Source: a virus | Virus record (IMG/VR): IMGVR_UViG_3300007554_000010 | Coordinates: 1 to 34,240 of that record | DNA: 34,240 nt | Strand: one strand, 5' to 3' | Part shown: piece by piece, positions 1-7,731 of the stretch | Layout of the letters: each line of letters begins with the position of its first letter | How positions within the stretch are numbered: position 1 is the first letter of the stretch | Made by a program: the position numbers and the translations under genes | The notes under the pieces: generated by a model | The model's database searches: none | What the model saw: the letters and a program-made list of their open reading frames with translations, nothing else | Told to the model about the DNA's origin: nothing

Positions 1-503
1 AAACCAAATGATTCGTTCACACGCTTTAATTCAGCGTTTTCAAAACCAGGATCAGCTACTAAATCATAGGTGAATAATTGCTTAATCTTTACTTGTCCAT
101 TAGATTCAACTGCACCTGCAGCTCTTGATGAGATTTGCAATGGAACTCCAGCATCAACTAAAGCTTTAGCCTGACGACCTGCATCTGTATCTAATAATCT
201 GATTCGACCTCTGATTTGTTTATTTTCCTTATCGTAAGTGATTTCTTCAATAATGTGAGAAACATTCTTTAAGGATACATCAAAATTTTGTGGGTGATCT
301 AATTCACCTAAAAGCTTTGATGCTTTAATTTTATCTTGTAGTGCTTCAATTTGTGGTAAGTATTCTTCAGCTGAATAGATGCGATTATTTCTGTTCTTCT
401 TATCTAATTCACCAAAAATACCTTCTAAAACATAAGCACCGCCATCTGATTTAAATGTTAATTCAGATGAAGATCTTTCCAAGATTAGTAAATCTTTGTT
501 CAT
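1..503 (-). CDS. 21: Prohead core protease gp21 (N-terminal part, cut by window edge)
   Basis: The first 167 residues are visible; the C-terminus lies beyond base 1. T4 gp21 (peptidase family S80) is the maturation protease that cuts scaffold, internal proteins and capsid protein inside the prohead, usually after (L/I)-x-E. The reading shows the family signatures: an early EGIFGELDKKNRNNRIY stretch, then GELDHP with the candidate catalytic His near residue 86, and LQISSRA with the candidate catalytic Ser near residue 142. These match the T4 GELNHP and GVSSRG positions. The start is the ATG at 501-503, with a TATAAATA late-promoter box just upstream and no ribosome binding site. It follows a small acidic core-like gene and the portal, as in the T4 order 20-67-68-21. 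Identification is strong; only the length is unknown. Confidence 0.9.
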   Translation of the reverse strand, partial: MNKDLLILERSSSELTFKSDGGAYVLEGIFGELDKKNRNNRIYSAEEYLPQIEALQDKIKASKLLGELDHPQNFDVSLKNVSHIIEEITYDKENKQIRGRIRLLDTDAGRQAKALVDAGVPLQISSRAAGAVESNGQVKIKQLFTYDLVADPGFENAELKRVNESFG

Positions 504-513
504 ACTATGATAT

Positions 514-521
514 TATTTATA
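514..521 (-). promoter_or_regulatory. Late promoter -10 box TATAAATA before gp21
   Basis: The minus strand reads TATAAATA, identical to the T4 late-promoter consensus recognised by gp55-RNA polymerase. It ends 10 bases before the gp21 ATG, so the transcript would have almost no leader. The phage encodes its own gp55, which supports use of such boxes. The start site is not proven. Confidence 0.55.
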
Positions 522-536
522 TTTGTTAATATATAT

Positions 537-571
537 CCTATTAAAAAATAGGGTTTTTTCAAAAAAGTTTT
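537..571 (-). other. Hairpin-rich spacer between the core-protein gene and gp21
   Basis: Just after the stop of the 114-aa gene the minus strand reads AAAACTTTTTTGAAAAAA, then a perfect 6-bp hairpin CCTATT-TTTT-AATAGG (537-552). The first 18 bases recur exactly at 22284-22301, again directly behind a stop codon. It could be a weak terminator or RNA-stability element; there is no clean U-tract after the second hairpin. Confidence 0.35.
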
Positions 572-572
572 T

Positions 573-917
573 TTAAAGGCCAGCAAGAGGATCATCTCCT
601 CCTTCTTCTTCTTTTTTCTTAGCTTCTTCCTCTTCAGTTTCTTTAGCAGTGACTTCTTCTAAATAATCATTAAAATACTTTACTAAAGATGCTATATCGG
701 CTTCTGTGAATGCTGTCATGCTGTATTGATTATAGAAATAATCTAAAAATTCATCTTCTGATTCACAAGATACCATTGCTCCTACGATTTCAGTTGATTT
801 AATTTCTAAACCACTATCACATGTATAATCATCTACAGTAACCTTAGAATCTTTAGGTGTCATTGCTTCTTCTTTTAAAGATTCAATAAATTCTTCGTAT
901 AATTTGATTCTTTTCAT
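573..917 (-). CDS. Small acidic prohead-core-like protein (gp67/gp68 position) with capsid-targeting-like N-terminus
   Basis: A 114-residue protein between portal gp20 and protease gp21, where T4 encodes the prohead core proteins gp67 and gp68. The N-terminus, MKRIKLYEEFIESLKEEA, has the [LT]-[FY]-[EQ]-x-F pattern followed by an L-x-E site. That is the layout of T4 internal-protein targeting peptides cut by gp21. The C-terminus is very acidic (EEEE, EEE runs) and ends in DDPLAGL, echoing the portal's C-terminal DPMGGLGF. A role as a scaffold/core component degraded during head maturation is inferred from position and composition, not from a clear sequence match. It sits 17 bases after the gp20 stop and is probably co-transcribed with it. 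Confidence 0.6.
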   Translation of the reverse strand: MKRIKLYEEFIESLKEEAMTPKDSKVTVDDYTCDSGLEIKSTEIVGAMVSCESEDEFLDYFYNQYSMTAFTEADIASLVKYFNDYLEEVTAKETEEEEAKKKEEEGGDDPLAGL

Positions 918-934
918 ATTATTAAACTATTCTT

Positions 935-2533
935 TTAAAATCCTAAACCGCCCATTGGGTCTGCTTCAGGCTCTTGAGCGTCTTTTGCTGCTTTACGAGC
1001 TTTATACGCTGCGTTTCTTTGTTTATCATCATCAGACAATTTCAAGTAACGATCAACAAGGAATTCCATATCAAAATAATAGTTTTCCTCCATTGTTACA
1101 GGGTCTGTCTCCATTAATGAATCTTTCAATGAACCGATAAATTCAATTCTACGTTCCATGATTTCCATATTCTTTAATTCAGCAAACATGTTCTCTTCTT
1201 GGAATTGCAGAGAAATTTGTGTTTTGAATGCTGGATCGTTCTCGAAATCAGGGAACTTTAAGCACATTTGAATATAAAGTGGCTTAACTAAAATCTCTTG
1301 GAATGTAGATCTTAAACGTTTGATAAATTTAGCAAACTTGATTTCGTCACGAATCATACCATCAGCTGCTAAGTTAAATTCGCCGCCGCCGTCTTCATAT
1401 AAGAATCTATTGAATGGAATCTTAGAAACTGCCTTTAATTTATCAGAGAAGTATTTAAGTGCTTCTGTATCTGATAATTCTGGACCTTCACCACCGAGTG
1501 TTTCGATTTCTGGTGATTCGCCGTCTTTAGAAGGTAACCAATATTCCTTATTAAATTGAAGCATTGGTCGGCCATTAGTATTAAGAGAAGCTGAATCCCA
1601 ATCAAAGTCTACAACTTCTTTATAGTTACTCATCAATTGTGCAAGAGATTGTTTTGCTCTTGTTTTAGATTTACCGCCTACAGGAATAATGAACTTCATT
1701 CTGTAAGATGAGTTTGTTACCGCCCAAATAACTCTTGTATGCTCCATAATGCGAAGCAAGTTAAATGCTCTAACAAGTCTCTCTAAGTATGAAACTCTTG
1801 ATGCTGTAGTAATTGATGAATAAGAAATATAAATGATCTGAGAATCATATAATGTTCTCTCCTTCATTGGATTATCCTTAAACTGAGTCCAAACTTTCTT
1901 ACCATCTTCTTTATTATAACCTGGTACAAGTGTAATTGGATCAATTTCTTTAAAGCCAATAATTTCAGTTTGTTCTGGATTGTAGATAATTTCAAACGCA
2001 AGATAACCATCAATTAAGAACTTTCTAAAGTAGTACCATGCTGATTGATCTTGTGTAAAACCAAAGTATTGATAGATTTGCTTAAATGCTTTTTGTAAAT
2101 ACTTATCAACTTCTTCTGGAACATCCATTCCAATTAATTCAGGTGAAGCAATAAAATTTTTGTTATCATATACAATTGACTCATCACAAAGAATATCAAG
2201 AATATCTTCAATCTCGTCGTATGTTGAGAATGCTCTAAGCTCTTCACGCTTGGATTCATAATTTTTATCGAAGAACGGAATATTCTTACGCATGTTGGTA
2301 TCTGACATCGATAGAGCTGCAAATGCACCCCATAGATCATCATTATCAACACCCATTTGGTTCATCATTCCATAACCGATTGCGTCCTCAATTGGACCAA
2401 TTGCTTGAGATTGACGTAATACTAAGTCATCATAGAACATACCAAAAGAGCTCAACTTTTTAAGTTGATCCCTTAGTGTGAATGGTCTTTTGCCCGTACT
2501 GAATGGGCCATTTCTTTCTACAAATCCTGCCAT
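935..2533 (-). CDS. 20: Portal vertex protein gp20
   Basis: A 532-residue protein close to the 524 residues of T4 gp20. It would form the dodecameric portal through which DNA is packaged and to which the neck and tail attach. The sequence has the T4-like portal features: a mixed alpha/beta body, LEQ-like wing segments such as LRIMEHTRVIWAVTNSSYRMKF split by helical regions, and an NRFLYEDGG region near residue 380. Identification rests on overall resemblance plus its place just before a core-like gene and gp21. The C-terminus is charged and ends in DPMGGLGF. The start ATG at 2531-2533 lies 19 bases downstream of a TATAAACA late-type box. Confidence is high. Confidence 0.9.
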   Translation of the reverse strand: MAGFVERNGPFSTGKRPFTLRDQLKKLSSFGMFYDDLVLRQSQAIGPIEDAIGYGMMNQMGVDNDDLWGAFAALSMSDTNMRKNIPFFDKNYESKREELRAFSTYDEIEDILDILCDESIVYDNKNFIASPELIGMDVPEEVDKYLQKAFKQIYQYFGFTQDQSAWYYFRKFLIDGYLAFEIIYNPEQTEIIGFKEIDPITLVPGYNKEDGKKVWTQFKDNPMKERTLYDSQIIYISYSSITTASRVSYLERLVRAFNLLRIMEHTRVIWAVTNSSYRMKFIIPVGGKSKTRAKQSLAQLMSNYKEVVDFDWDSASLNTNGRPMLQFNKEYWLPSKDGESPEIETLGGEGPELSDTEALKYFSDKLKAVSKIPFNRFLYEDGGGEFNLAADGMIRDEIKFAKFIKRLRSTFQEILVKPLYIQMCLKFPDFENDPAFKTQISLQFQEENMFAELKNMEIMERRIEFIGSLKDSLMETDPVTMEENYYFDMEFLVDRYLKLSDDDKQRNAAYKARKAAKDAQEPEADPMGGLGF

Positions 2534-2552
2534 TATAATATGGTATTAATTT

Positions 2553-2560
2553 TGTTTATA
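2553..2560 (-). promoter_or_regulatory. Late-type -10 box TATAAACA before gp20
   Basis: The minus strand reads TATAAACA, 7 of 8 matches to the T4 late box TATAAATA. It lies 19 bases upstream of the gp20 ATG, in the short gap after the previous gene. Spacing is nearly the same as for the box before the 338-aa gene (20 bases). Confidence 0.45.
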
Positions 2561-2568
2561 TATTCCAT

Positions 2569-3156
2569 TTATCTTCGATTAAATAATCGTCTTATTTGGT
2601 TTACTGTTGCTCCATTTAACTGAATAAAATCGCAAAGTGCTATTTCTGGCCATTTATTATAACTTACTACAGTCTGCTGGCTCTTTCGACTTGGTATATA
2701 TTGCCTAATTGCAAAATCATATCCATATCTTTGTAGATATGATTTCATACCGTCGTATGTTAATCTAAGTGGTCGTTGTGTATTTGCATTGGTCTCACGA
2801 GCACCTGTCGTTGCTGATTTAATTTGACCACCAAATCTAGAATACAAATCATCTAACAATTGTTCTTTTAGCATAATCGGTATCAAATTAAGATTTACAC
2901 CCAAGTCATTACCATCGACCTGTTCAATTGCTAAAACAACTGGATTTTGATCGAACCATGGCAGATTTTCCGTAGCTGGATTATATCTAAAAACATAAAT
3001 CTTGCCGGGTTCGAATCTATCTCTAGTTTGATAAACTTCATTTTCGCGTACTGATCGCTTAGTTTCATTATACCAAAGTTCAGCCCGTCTTCTAGCAGTA
3101 GCCTTAGACCCTGATTCTTTGATTAATTCTCTAATACGACTTTTAACGTAACCCAT
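2569..3156 (-). CDS. Putative head-completion/DNA-end-protector protein (gp2-like, tentative)
   Basis: A 195-residue protein with a basic N-terminal helix (about residues 1-45) and then a conserved-looking block starting FEPGKIYVFRYNPATE and continuing through LPWFDQNPVVLAIE, DLGVNLNLIP and LLDDLYSRFGG. I associate this Y-x-F-x-Y ... PW-D-x-P-x-V-L ... LG-x-N-L-x-x-P pattern with a family common in T4-like phages, but I cannot confirm its formal name. It overlaps the end of gp4 by 14 bases. In T4 genes 2 and 4 are adjacent, and gp2 caps DNA ends and completes the head. The gp2 call is therefore context-driven. The alternative is another head or tail completion protein. Confidence 0.45.
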   Translation of the reverse strand: MGYVKSRIRELIKESGSKATARRRAELWYNETKRSVRENEVYQTRDRFEPGKIYVFRYNPATENLPWFDQNPVVLAIEQVDGNDLGVNLNLIPIMLKEQLLDDLYSRFGGQIKSATTGARETNANTQRPLRLTYDGMKSYLQRYGYDFAIRQYIPSRKSQQTVVSYNKWPEIALCDFIQLNGATVNQIRRLFNRR

Positions 3157-3631
3157 TCTTGATAGTTTCCTCGGTTAGGATAATAAAATTCCAGCCGCGG
3201 CTGGTTGCATATTCCTTAGCGGCATTATATTTATCCATATTTTTAACGTACTGCTCAGCCAAGAATTTAAATGAATCGAGTGCTTTTTTAGATTTGGTCT
3301 TTGGCATTTCTGGAGGTTGAATCTGCGATTTTGGTTTGATCTCAACCAAGTATTCTTTTTCAGTTCCATCCTGTTGGAGCTGTTTAAAATAAAAGTCTGG
3401 ATAATAGTTATGAGCTTTATTATCCTTTCTGTACCAATATTTAATTTCAACAGGTTCACTTGACCACTTTAAAACTTTATCATTCTTGTCGCACCAAATC
3501 ATAAACTTATGCTCCCATGAACTCCTATAGATAATTGGAGTTGGGCCAATATATTTTTCAGGAAATTGAGGATTGAAATATCCTTGATTGAATCCTGAGT
3601 TTTTGGTTGGTTTGACATTCTTTATTGACAT
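3143..3631 (-). CDS. 4: Head completion protein gp4 (PD-(D/E)XK-fold)
   Basis: A 162-residue protein that resembles T4 gp4 (about 150 aa) along its length. It has YRSSWEHKFMIWCDKN near residues 35-50 (T4 YRSNWEKFFFEWLDKN), then NYYPDFYF, and YLVEIKPKSQIQPP near 94-107 (T4 FFIEIKPKKETQPP). E40, D79 and E97-I-K99 match the E...D...ExK pattern of PD-(D/E)XK nucleases. T4 gp4 acts after packaging to make heads competent for tail joining. The start codon overlaps the gp55 stop (TAATG), indicating translational coupling to the late sigma factor. Confidence 0.88.
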   Translation of the reverse strand: MSIKNVKPTKNSGFNQGYFNPQFPEKYIGPTPIIYRSSWEHKFMIWCDKNDKVLKWSSEPVEIKYWYRKDNKAHNYYPDFYFKQLQQDGTEKEYLVEIKPKSQIQPPEMPKTKSKKALDSFKFLAEQYVKNMDKYNAAKEYATSRGWNFIILTEETIKNGLR

Positions 3632-4005
3632 TATAAACTATAGATACCGCTATGATCGTCTTCTCCGCCACCGCCACCGGTGATTGAGATAGTTCCTTTA
3701 TATTTTACTGGATGAATTTTATTCCAACCTTTAGCATAACCTCGTTTGGCAATTTCAGTAAAGTATGCAAATGCATTTGGGTATTTTGGATTAAAGTTTC
3801 TCCAATATTTCAAAAGATCTAGAATAGCAAATTGTAAACAATCAAGACGATCATCTTCATTAACGTACTTCATTTTATTAATAGCCCTTTCAGCCAAGAG
3901 AATAAGCATTTTCTCGGCATTTGAAGTCAGTTTATCCTGATCCAATGATAGGACCATCTCGTCATACAGATCCTTATTATTTAAATAATTCTTTTTTCTA
4001 GCCAT
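3631..4005 (-). CDS. 55: Late-transcription sigma factor gp55
   Basis: A 124-residue protein resembling the N-terminal and central parts of T4 gp55. YLNNKDLYDEMVLSL aligns with T4 YVNNKELLQAIIDW, and NFNPKYPNAFAYFTEIAKRGYAKGWNKI aligns with T4's [28 protein letters not shown] region. gp55 is a minimal sigma-family protein that directs host RNA polymerase to TATAAATA promoters together with gp33 and the gp45 clamp. The protein is clearly shorter than T4 gp55 (185 aa). It ends in a glycine/acidic stretch and IYSL, which may replace the T4 C-terminal clamp-binding tail (SLDFLYE). It is the first gene after a strong terminator and has its own (T/C)(G/T)AAAC-type early promoter (here TTAAAC), consistent with expression before the late genes. 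Confidence 0.8.
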   Translation of the reverse strand: MARKKNYLNNKDLYDEMVLSLDQDKLTSNAEKMLILLAERAINKMKYVNEDDRLDCLQFAILDLLKYWRNFNPKYPNAFAYFTEIAKRGYAKGWNKIHPVKYKGTISITGGGGGEDDHSGIYSL

Positions 4006-4024
4006 ATTTTCTAGTTAGTTTAAG

Positions 4025-4053
4025 ATTATACTGAAAAAGTAAAATTTGTTTAA
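4025..4053 (-). promoter_or_regulatory. Promoter TTAAAC-N17-TATAAT before gp55
   Basis: The minus strand has TTAAAC (4048-4053), exactly 17 bases, then TATAAT (4025-4030), 19 bases before the gp55 ATG. The same arrangement occurs at four other places in this window. The -35 element lies directly behind the U-tract of the upstream terminator. Confidence 0.65.
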
Positions 4054-4060
4054 AAACAAA

Positions 4061-4084
4061 ATAAGGGAACCGAAGTTCCCTTAT
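4061..4084 (-). terminator. Rho-independent terminator with UUCG tetraloop
   Basis: The minus strand forms a perfect 10-bp stem ATAAGGGAAC / GTTCCCTTAT closed by TTCG in a C(UUCG)G context, followed by TTTTGTTTTT. It ends the transcription unit containing the 338-aa gene and gp15 and insulates gp55. Confidence 0.9.
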
Positions 4085-4114
4085 CTCTTAGTCGAATTTG
4101 TGTGTAGTTTGGTG

Positions 4115-4193
4115 TTATGCTAAAATAGTAGCAATCTTTTGCTCCCAAACTTTGATCTCTTCACTGATTAACGTATCAGCTGCCTTGATCTCT
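4115..4193 (-). pseudogene. Frameshifted tail: extra copy of an internal segment of the 338-aa protein
   Basis: Immediately after the stop of the 338-aa gene, the +1 frame is open and reads YEEIKAADTLISEEIKVWEQ then KIATILA before a stop at 4115-4117. It closely matches residues around 225-250 of the 338-aa protein (IEEIKAADSLISGEIKMWEN). DNA of the two copies is clearly related but diverged. There is no start codon for a separate product. It is either a C-terminal extension lost by an indel, a remnant of a duplicated gene, or a tail reached by +1 frameshifting. Confidence 0.7.
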
Positions 4194-5210
4194 TCATAAA
4201 CCTTTCTTATTCATATTGAAATATTCCTTAGCAACCTGACCATTTAATTTCATCATATCGTAGTATTCTTGAGTTGGTGGTTCTGTGTAATATTTATTAT
4301 GAATAAAATGGCCAACCTCGTCTTTTAAATAAGAAATTTTACTCTTATCTGTCTCCGTTGAGGCCATGATATTTTGAATTAAAGATGGTAACACTTTTTC
4401 TGTTGGAACAAATGCTGCAAATTCTTTAGCCAAATCTTTAACAATTTTGCTCTCATTTAACACATTAAAAATCTTGTTTTCCCACATTTTAATCTCGCCA
4501 GAAATTAAAGAATCTGCAGCTTTGATTTCTTCGATTGATTTATCTGCTTCAGCTAATAAACCTCTCTGATCTTTTAAGAAAGCAATCATATCTTCATATT
4601 TCTCGATTAAAGCTGCTTTTTCGGCTAATTCTTTAGCCTCACCCTCCAATAATTCTGCTAAGAATTTTGTTGCGTCTTGACCTGTTTGTTCTTTTACTAA
4701 TTCTAAAGCAGCGTTTGCATTTTCAGCTCTATAGAATTTAGCCATTTTAGTGTTTGCATTATACTTAGAAACGTATATGCTTTCGTTTACTTTAAATAAG
4801 TCAATTGAAACATTCTTGCTTTCAAAAGAAGCAGCAAAATCTAATACAATAAAATTTTGTAGCAATGAAGGAATAGATTCAAAAAGATCAGCTACATTTT
4901 TATGACCGTATCTTACTGTACCAGCCGCTAAAACGTGATCTGTGAAAGTATTACCTTCAATTAACATGTTATTGTGCATAAATACGCCTTCTGATAAATC
5001 ATAAACGAATTTAACAGCACCATGATACCATTTAACTGAGTTTGTTGTGAATTCGAAAGATTCAAACGCTTGAATTGCTTTTCTAAGCGATGGTTCAATA
5101 GTTTCTACCTCTTCGATAATTGAACCAGTCATTTCGAAAACTCTGCCGTTAACATAGAATTTTACTGACTCTTCTAATTTAATAATTGGAGCTAAAATAT
5201 TAGTCTTCAT
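4194..5210 (-). CDS. Unrecognised 338-aa late protein with coiled-coil centre
   Basis: I do not recognise this protein. The N-terminal half (about 1-165) looks globular and beta-rich. Residues about 180-250 are strongly helical, rich in E, K, A and L (ELLEGEAKELAEKAALIEKY onward), and likely coiled coil. The C-terminal part contains aromatic-rich helices and ends in YFNMNKKGL. A copy of the segment at about residues 225-250 follows in another frame just past the stop codon. It lies between gp15 and the terminator before gp55. A TATAAAAA late-type box sits 20 bases upstream of its ATG, so a structural or morphogenesis role expressed late is the most reasonable inference. The start at 5210 is the first ATG after that box. 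Confidence 0.75.
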   Translation of the reverse strand: MKTNILAPIIKLEESVKFYVNGRVFEMTGSIIEEVETIEPSLRKAIQAFESFEFTTNSVKWYHGAVKFVYDLSEGVFMHNNMLIEGNTFTDHVLAAGTVRYGHKNVADLFESIPSLLQNFIVLDFAASFESKNVSIDLFKVNESIYVSKYNANTKMAKFYRAENANAALELVKEQTGQDATKFLAELLEGEAKELAEKAALIEKYEDMIAFLKDQRGLLAEADKSIEEIKAADSLISGEIKMWENKIFNVLNESKIVKDLAKEFAAFVPTEKVLPSLIQNIMASTETDKSKISYLKDEVGHFIHNKYYTEPPTQEYYDMMKLNGQVAKEYFNMNKKGL

Positions 5211-5230
5211 ACTTTTTAAATATTATTTTC

Positions 5231-5238
5231 TTTTTATA
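5231..5238 (-). promoter_or_regulatory. Late-type -10 box TATAAAAA before the 338-aa gene
   Basis: TATAAAAA on the minus strand matches 7 of 8 bases of the T4 late box and lies 20 bases before the ATG, in the only spacer between gp15 and this gene. The surrounding sequence is a longer TA-rich run, so the exact box is uncertain. Confidence 0.4.
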
Positions 5239-5250
5239 TATATTCAATGA

Positions 5251-6042
5251 TTATAAATCATTTTCATCAATTACATTCTTATCAACTACCTCATTAACTC
5301 CAGGCTCTGTTGTTGGAGTAAGATTTGAATTGATTTCAAACATACGATTTCCAATATGTCTTTCAGTATCCCATTCAAATGATGGAATAAATGATTTGAT
5401 TTCTAGTGAGAATGCAATCTTATATTTGTCCTTATCTTCAAATGTAAAATCAATTGGTTTTTGAACGTCTAAGTCTTCAGGGAATTGATAATATGAAGGT
5501 AATCTATATGTGCCCTCGTTTAAGTGACCAACCTCAACTGAATATTGATTTGATTTATACAATTTTTTAATCATGGACTCAGAGATCTTTAATGCATCCA
5601 ACATTGAAGTAACTAATACCTCAACCGTTACTGAAACTGTGATTGGAATAGCCTCAAATTCAGCCGTATAACCTTCCATTGCGCCGTTTGAATTCATCTT
5701 AGTGTATTCTCCCATATTGCGCTTATTCACCAAAGAACCTGAATCAATTGAGAATGAATCAAGATTTACCACCCCTCTTGGAACTACATCGTAATTACCA
5801 TCTGCATAAGCCTTATCTGGGTGACAATCTGGGCCGCTAGCTGTTGAGAATAAAAAATTATCTCTTAGGAATTGGTCATCACCAGTAATTGCATAATAGA
5901 ATGGAATATCAATTGCCACTCTTTCAGAGTTACTGATTTGACGATAAAAGAACAATTTATTATTCAAATCTGCCAATAATCCGACAATAATATGTCGAAT
6001 CACTGAATCATCTGAGTTGTATTTTAAATTATAACTTGCCAT
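5251..6042 (-). CDS. 15: Proximal tail sheath stabilisation protein gp15
   Basis: A 263-residue protein, close to the 272 of T4 gp15, which caps the tail tube and sheath so the tail can join the head. Several blocks follow the T4 layout: RHIIVGLLADLNNKLFFYRQ then VAIDIPFYYAITGDDQFLRD (T4 ATLMGDLFSNIQIKRQ ... VPITYASKEHFM), a central VSVTVEVLVTSMLDALKISE (T4 ELSIFTRYEDDMFQIVEQ), and a late IAFSLEIKSFIPSFEWD (T4 WSLTFEVNGWMYPP). Similarity is distant but in the right order. It starts 15 bases after the gp46 stop, with a GGATATATACCC sequence in the gap. A structural gene directly behind recombination genes implies a switch to late expression here. Confidence 0.75.
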   Translation of the reverse strand: MASYNLKYNSDDSVIRHIIVGLLADLNNKLFFYRQISNSERVAIDIPFYYAITGDDQFLRDNFLFSTASGPDCHPDKAYADGNYDVVPRGVVNLDSFSIDSGSLVNKRNMGEYTKMNSNGAMEGYTAEFEAIPITVSVTVEVLVTSMLDALKISESMIKKLYKSNQYSVEVGHLNEGTYRLPSYYQFPEDLDVQKPIDFTFEDKDKYKIAFSLEIKSFIPSFEWDTERHIGNRMFEINSNLTPTTEPGVNEVVDKNVIDENDL

Positions 6043-6057
6043 AGGGTATATATCCCA

Positions 6058-7731
6058 TTATTCTATTGATTCAATCTCAAACTTAGAGAATCCATTCTCA
6101 CGATAGATTTGAATCTTCTTGTCAAATAATTCGTGTGGAAGTACTGTGTGATTAATAACAAATGTGTTGATATTACTCTCTTTAATTACTTGTGAAAGAA
6201 TCTTAAGAATGTTATGAACACCATCAGCATCAACTGAGCTTAATAATTCATCAAGGAATAATAAGTTCAATTGAGGAAAACGTAGCTTTAAGATCTTAAT
6301 GATTGCAATAATAACAATAAAATCAGCCTTCTTACGTTCACCTGTTGAAAGGGTCAATGGATTAATCTCTTCTCCTAAATGATTAATGATACAATCAAAT
6401 TTATCATTGAATCTGATATGGAATGGCAAGTGCATGGTCTGACCCATTGCTGCAACATTAGCGTTCAATCCAGGAAGGATTGTTTGAATTGCTAAGTTCT
6501 TAACACCATCTTCGCCAAGAATCTCCTCAAGTGCTTCTAAGAAGTTATATTCACCTGATATTTTAGTATTGTCTTGAACCTTTGTTTTTTCTTGCTCTTC
6601 AAAGTCCTTAATGATTTGCGTTAAATGGTCAAAATCATTACCATTATTTAGGTTATCATTAATCTTAATCAATTCTTGTTTCAGAGATGTGATTGTAGTA
6701 TTCATTGAAGAAACTCGATCTCGAACGGTGCGATCTTTTTCTCGCATTTCCCTGATCCTAGTTTGAATAGCGTCAATATCAACAGAAGCTTCTTTAATCT
6801 TATCAGGTATTGATTGGATTTTAGCTTCTAATTCTTTTTTACGCTCTTGATGGAAATCACCAGTCAATGGAGATTCACAAGTTGGGCATGCATTACTTTC
6901 GTATAGGGCTACTTTTTTACGCAAAGATTCCAATTCAAATTCAAGTTGAGATTTGTCATGCTGCTTTGTTCCAAGATCTTCGTTAAATGTTCCTAAACTT
7001 GCAGTGATCTTTTCTTGCGCTTCAGATAGTTTCTTTTTATCCTCAGCTAAACTTGTTAAACGATCTTTTAATTCCTGAATTTGAGCCTTATTCTTTTCGT
7101 TTGATTCAGCCTTTAGTTGATTCAACTTCATATTAACTGAAACAATATTCTCATTAATTTGTTTCAGCTCGCGATCATACACATCCAAATCAATCTTAAG
7201 ATTCTTACGCGCCTCTTTTACAGAGCGTTGCATATCATTCAAGATTGAGAATCCAAACATTCTATCAATGATTTGTTTTTTATCAGAATTTGTCATTGTT
7301 AAGAATGATTTAAAATCATTAACACTTAAGATGATAATGTTTTTAAATACATGGTATGGAATACCAAAGATCTCTTCTTCTAAATATTCTTGAACTGAGC
7401 GTTTACCTGCTTTATCAAATTCTACGCCATTTAAACGAACTTCAAATTTAGATGGAGCCAGACCACGCTCAATTTCAACCTCAGTATTTTTACACTTTAA
7501 ATTAATCTTAACCCAAAGTTCTTTATTAATACGGTTTGGTAGGTCAGTTAATTTAACACCTTCAATTTTACCGTATAACGCAAATACAATTGCATTGGCA
7601 ATAGTGGTCTTACCATGACCATTCTTACCAAGTGTTAGGAATAATTCAGAAGCACCTTCAGTAAATTCAAGACGCTGAACCTGATTTCCATAACTTGCAA
7701 AATTCTTAAACTCTACTGACTTAATCTCCAT
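6058..7731 (-). CDS. 46: Recombination endonuclease subunit gp46 (Rad50/SbcC-like ATPase)
   Basis: 557 residues (T4: 560). The N-terminal ATPase half has a Walker A motif GKNGHGKT at 35-42. The middle is a long antiparallel coiled coil interrupted by a zinc hook CPTC near residues 281-284. The C-terminal half carries the ABC signature LSTGERKKADF and Walker B with D-loop, LLFLDELLSSVD, near residue 495. With gp47 it forms the Mre11-Rad50-like complex that resects DNA ends for recombination-dependent replication and helps degrade host DNA. Its start codon overlaps the gp47 stop, indicating coupled translation of complex partners. No missing key motif is visible. Confidence 0.95.
   Translation of the reverse strand: MEIKSVEFKNFASYGNQVQRLEFTEGASELFLTLGKNGHGKTTIANAIVFALYGKIEGVKLTDLPNRINKELWVKINLKCKNTEVEIERGLAPSKFEVRLNGVEFDKAGKRSVQEYLEEEIFGIPYHVFKNIIILSVNDFKSFLTMTNSDKKQIIDRMFGFSILNDMQRSVKEARKNLKIDLDVYDRELKQINENIVSVNMKLNQLKAESNEKNKAQIQELKDRLTSLAEDKKKLSEAQEKITASLGTFNEDLGTKQHDKSQLEFELESLRKKVALYESNACPTCESPLTGDFHQERKKELEAKIQSIPDKIKEASVDIDAIQTRIREMREKDRTVRDRVSSMNTTITSLKQELIKINDNLNNGNDFDHLTQIIKDFEEQEKTKVQDNTKISGEYNFLEALEEILGEDGVKNLAIQTILPGLNANVAAMGQTMHLPFHIRFNDKFDCIINHLGEEINPLTLSTGERKKADFIVIIAIIKILKLRFPQLNLLFLDELLSSVDADGVHNILKILSQVIKESNINTFVINHTVLPHELFDKKIQIYRENGFSKFEIESIE

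Noticed and set aside
904-1140. Plus-strand open frames of 60-150 codons across the window (for example 904-1140, 15501-15770, 25689-26141)
   Set aside because: All lie opposite well-supported minus-strand genes, have low-complexity or leucine/serine-rich translations, and have no promoter or start context. They are shadows of the real genes.
5080-5130. AFESFEF inside the 338-aa protein as another targeting motif
   Set aside because: It is internal (about residue 48), lacks a nearby (L/I/V)-x-E cut site in the usual spacing and is not preceded by a start-like MK; likely chance.
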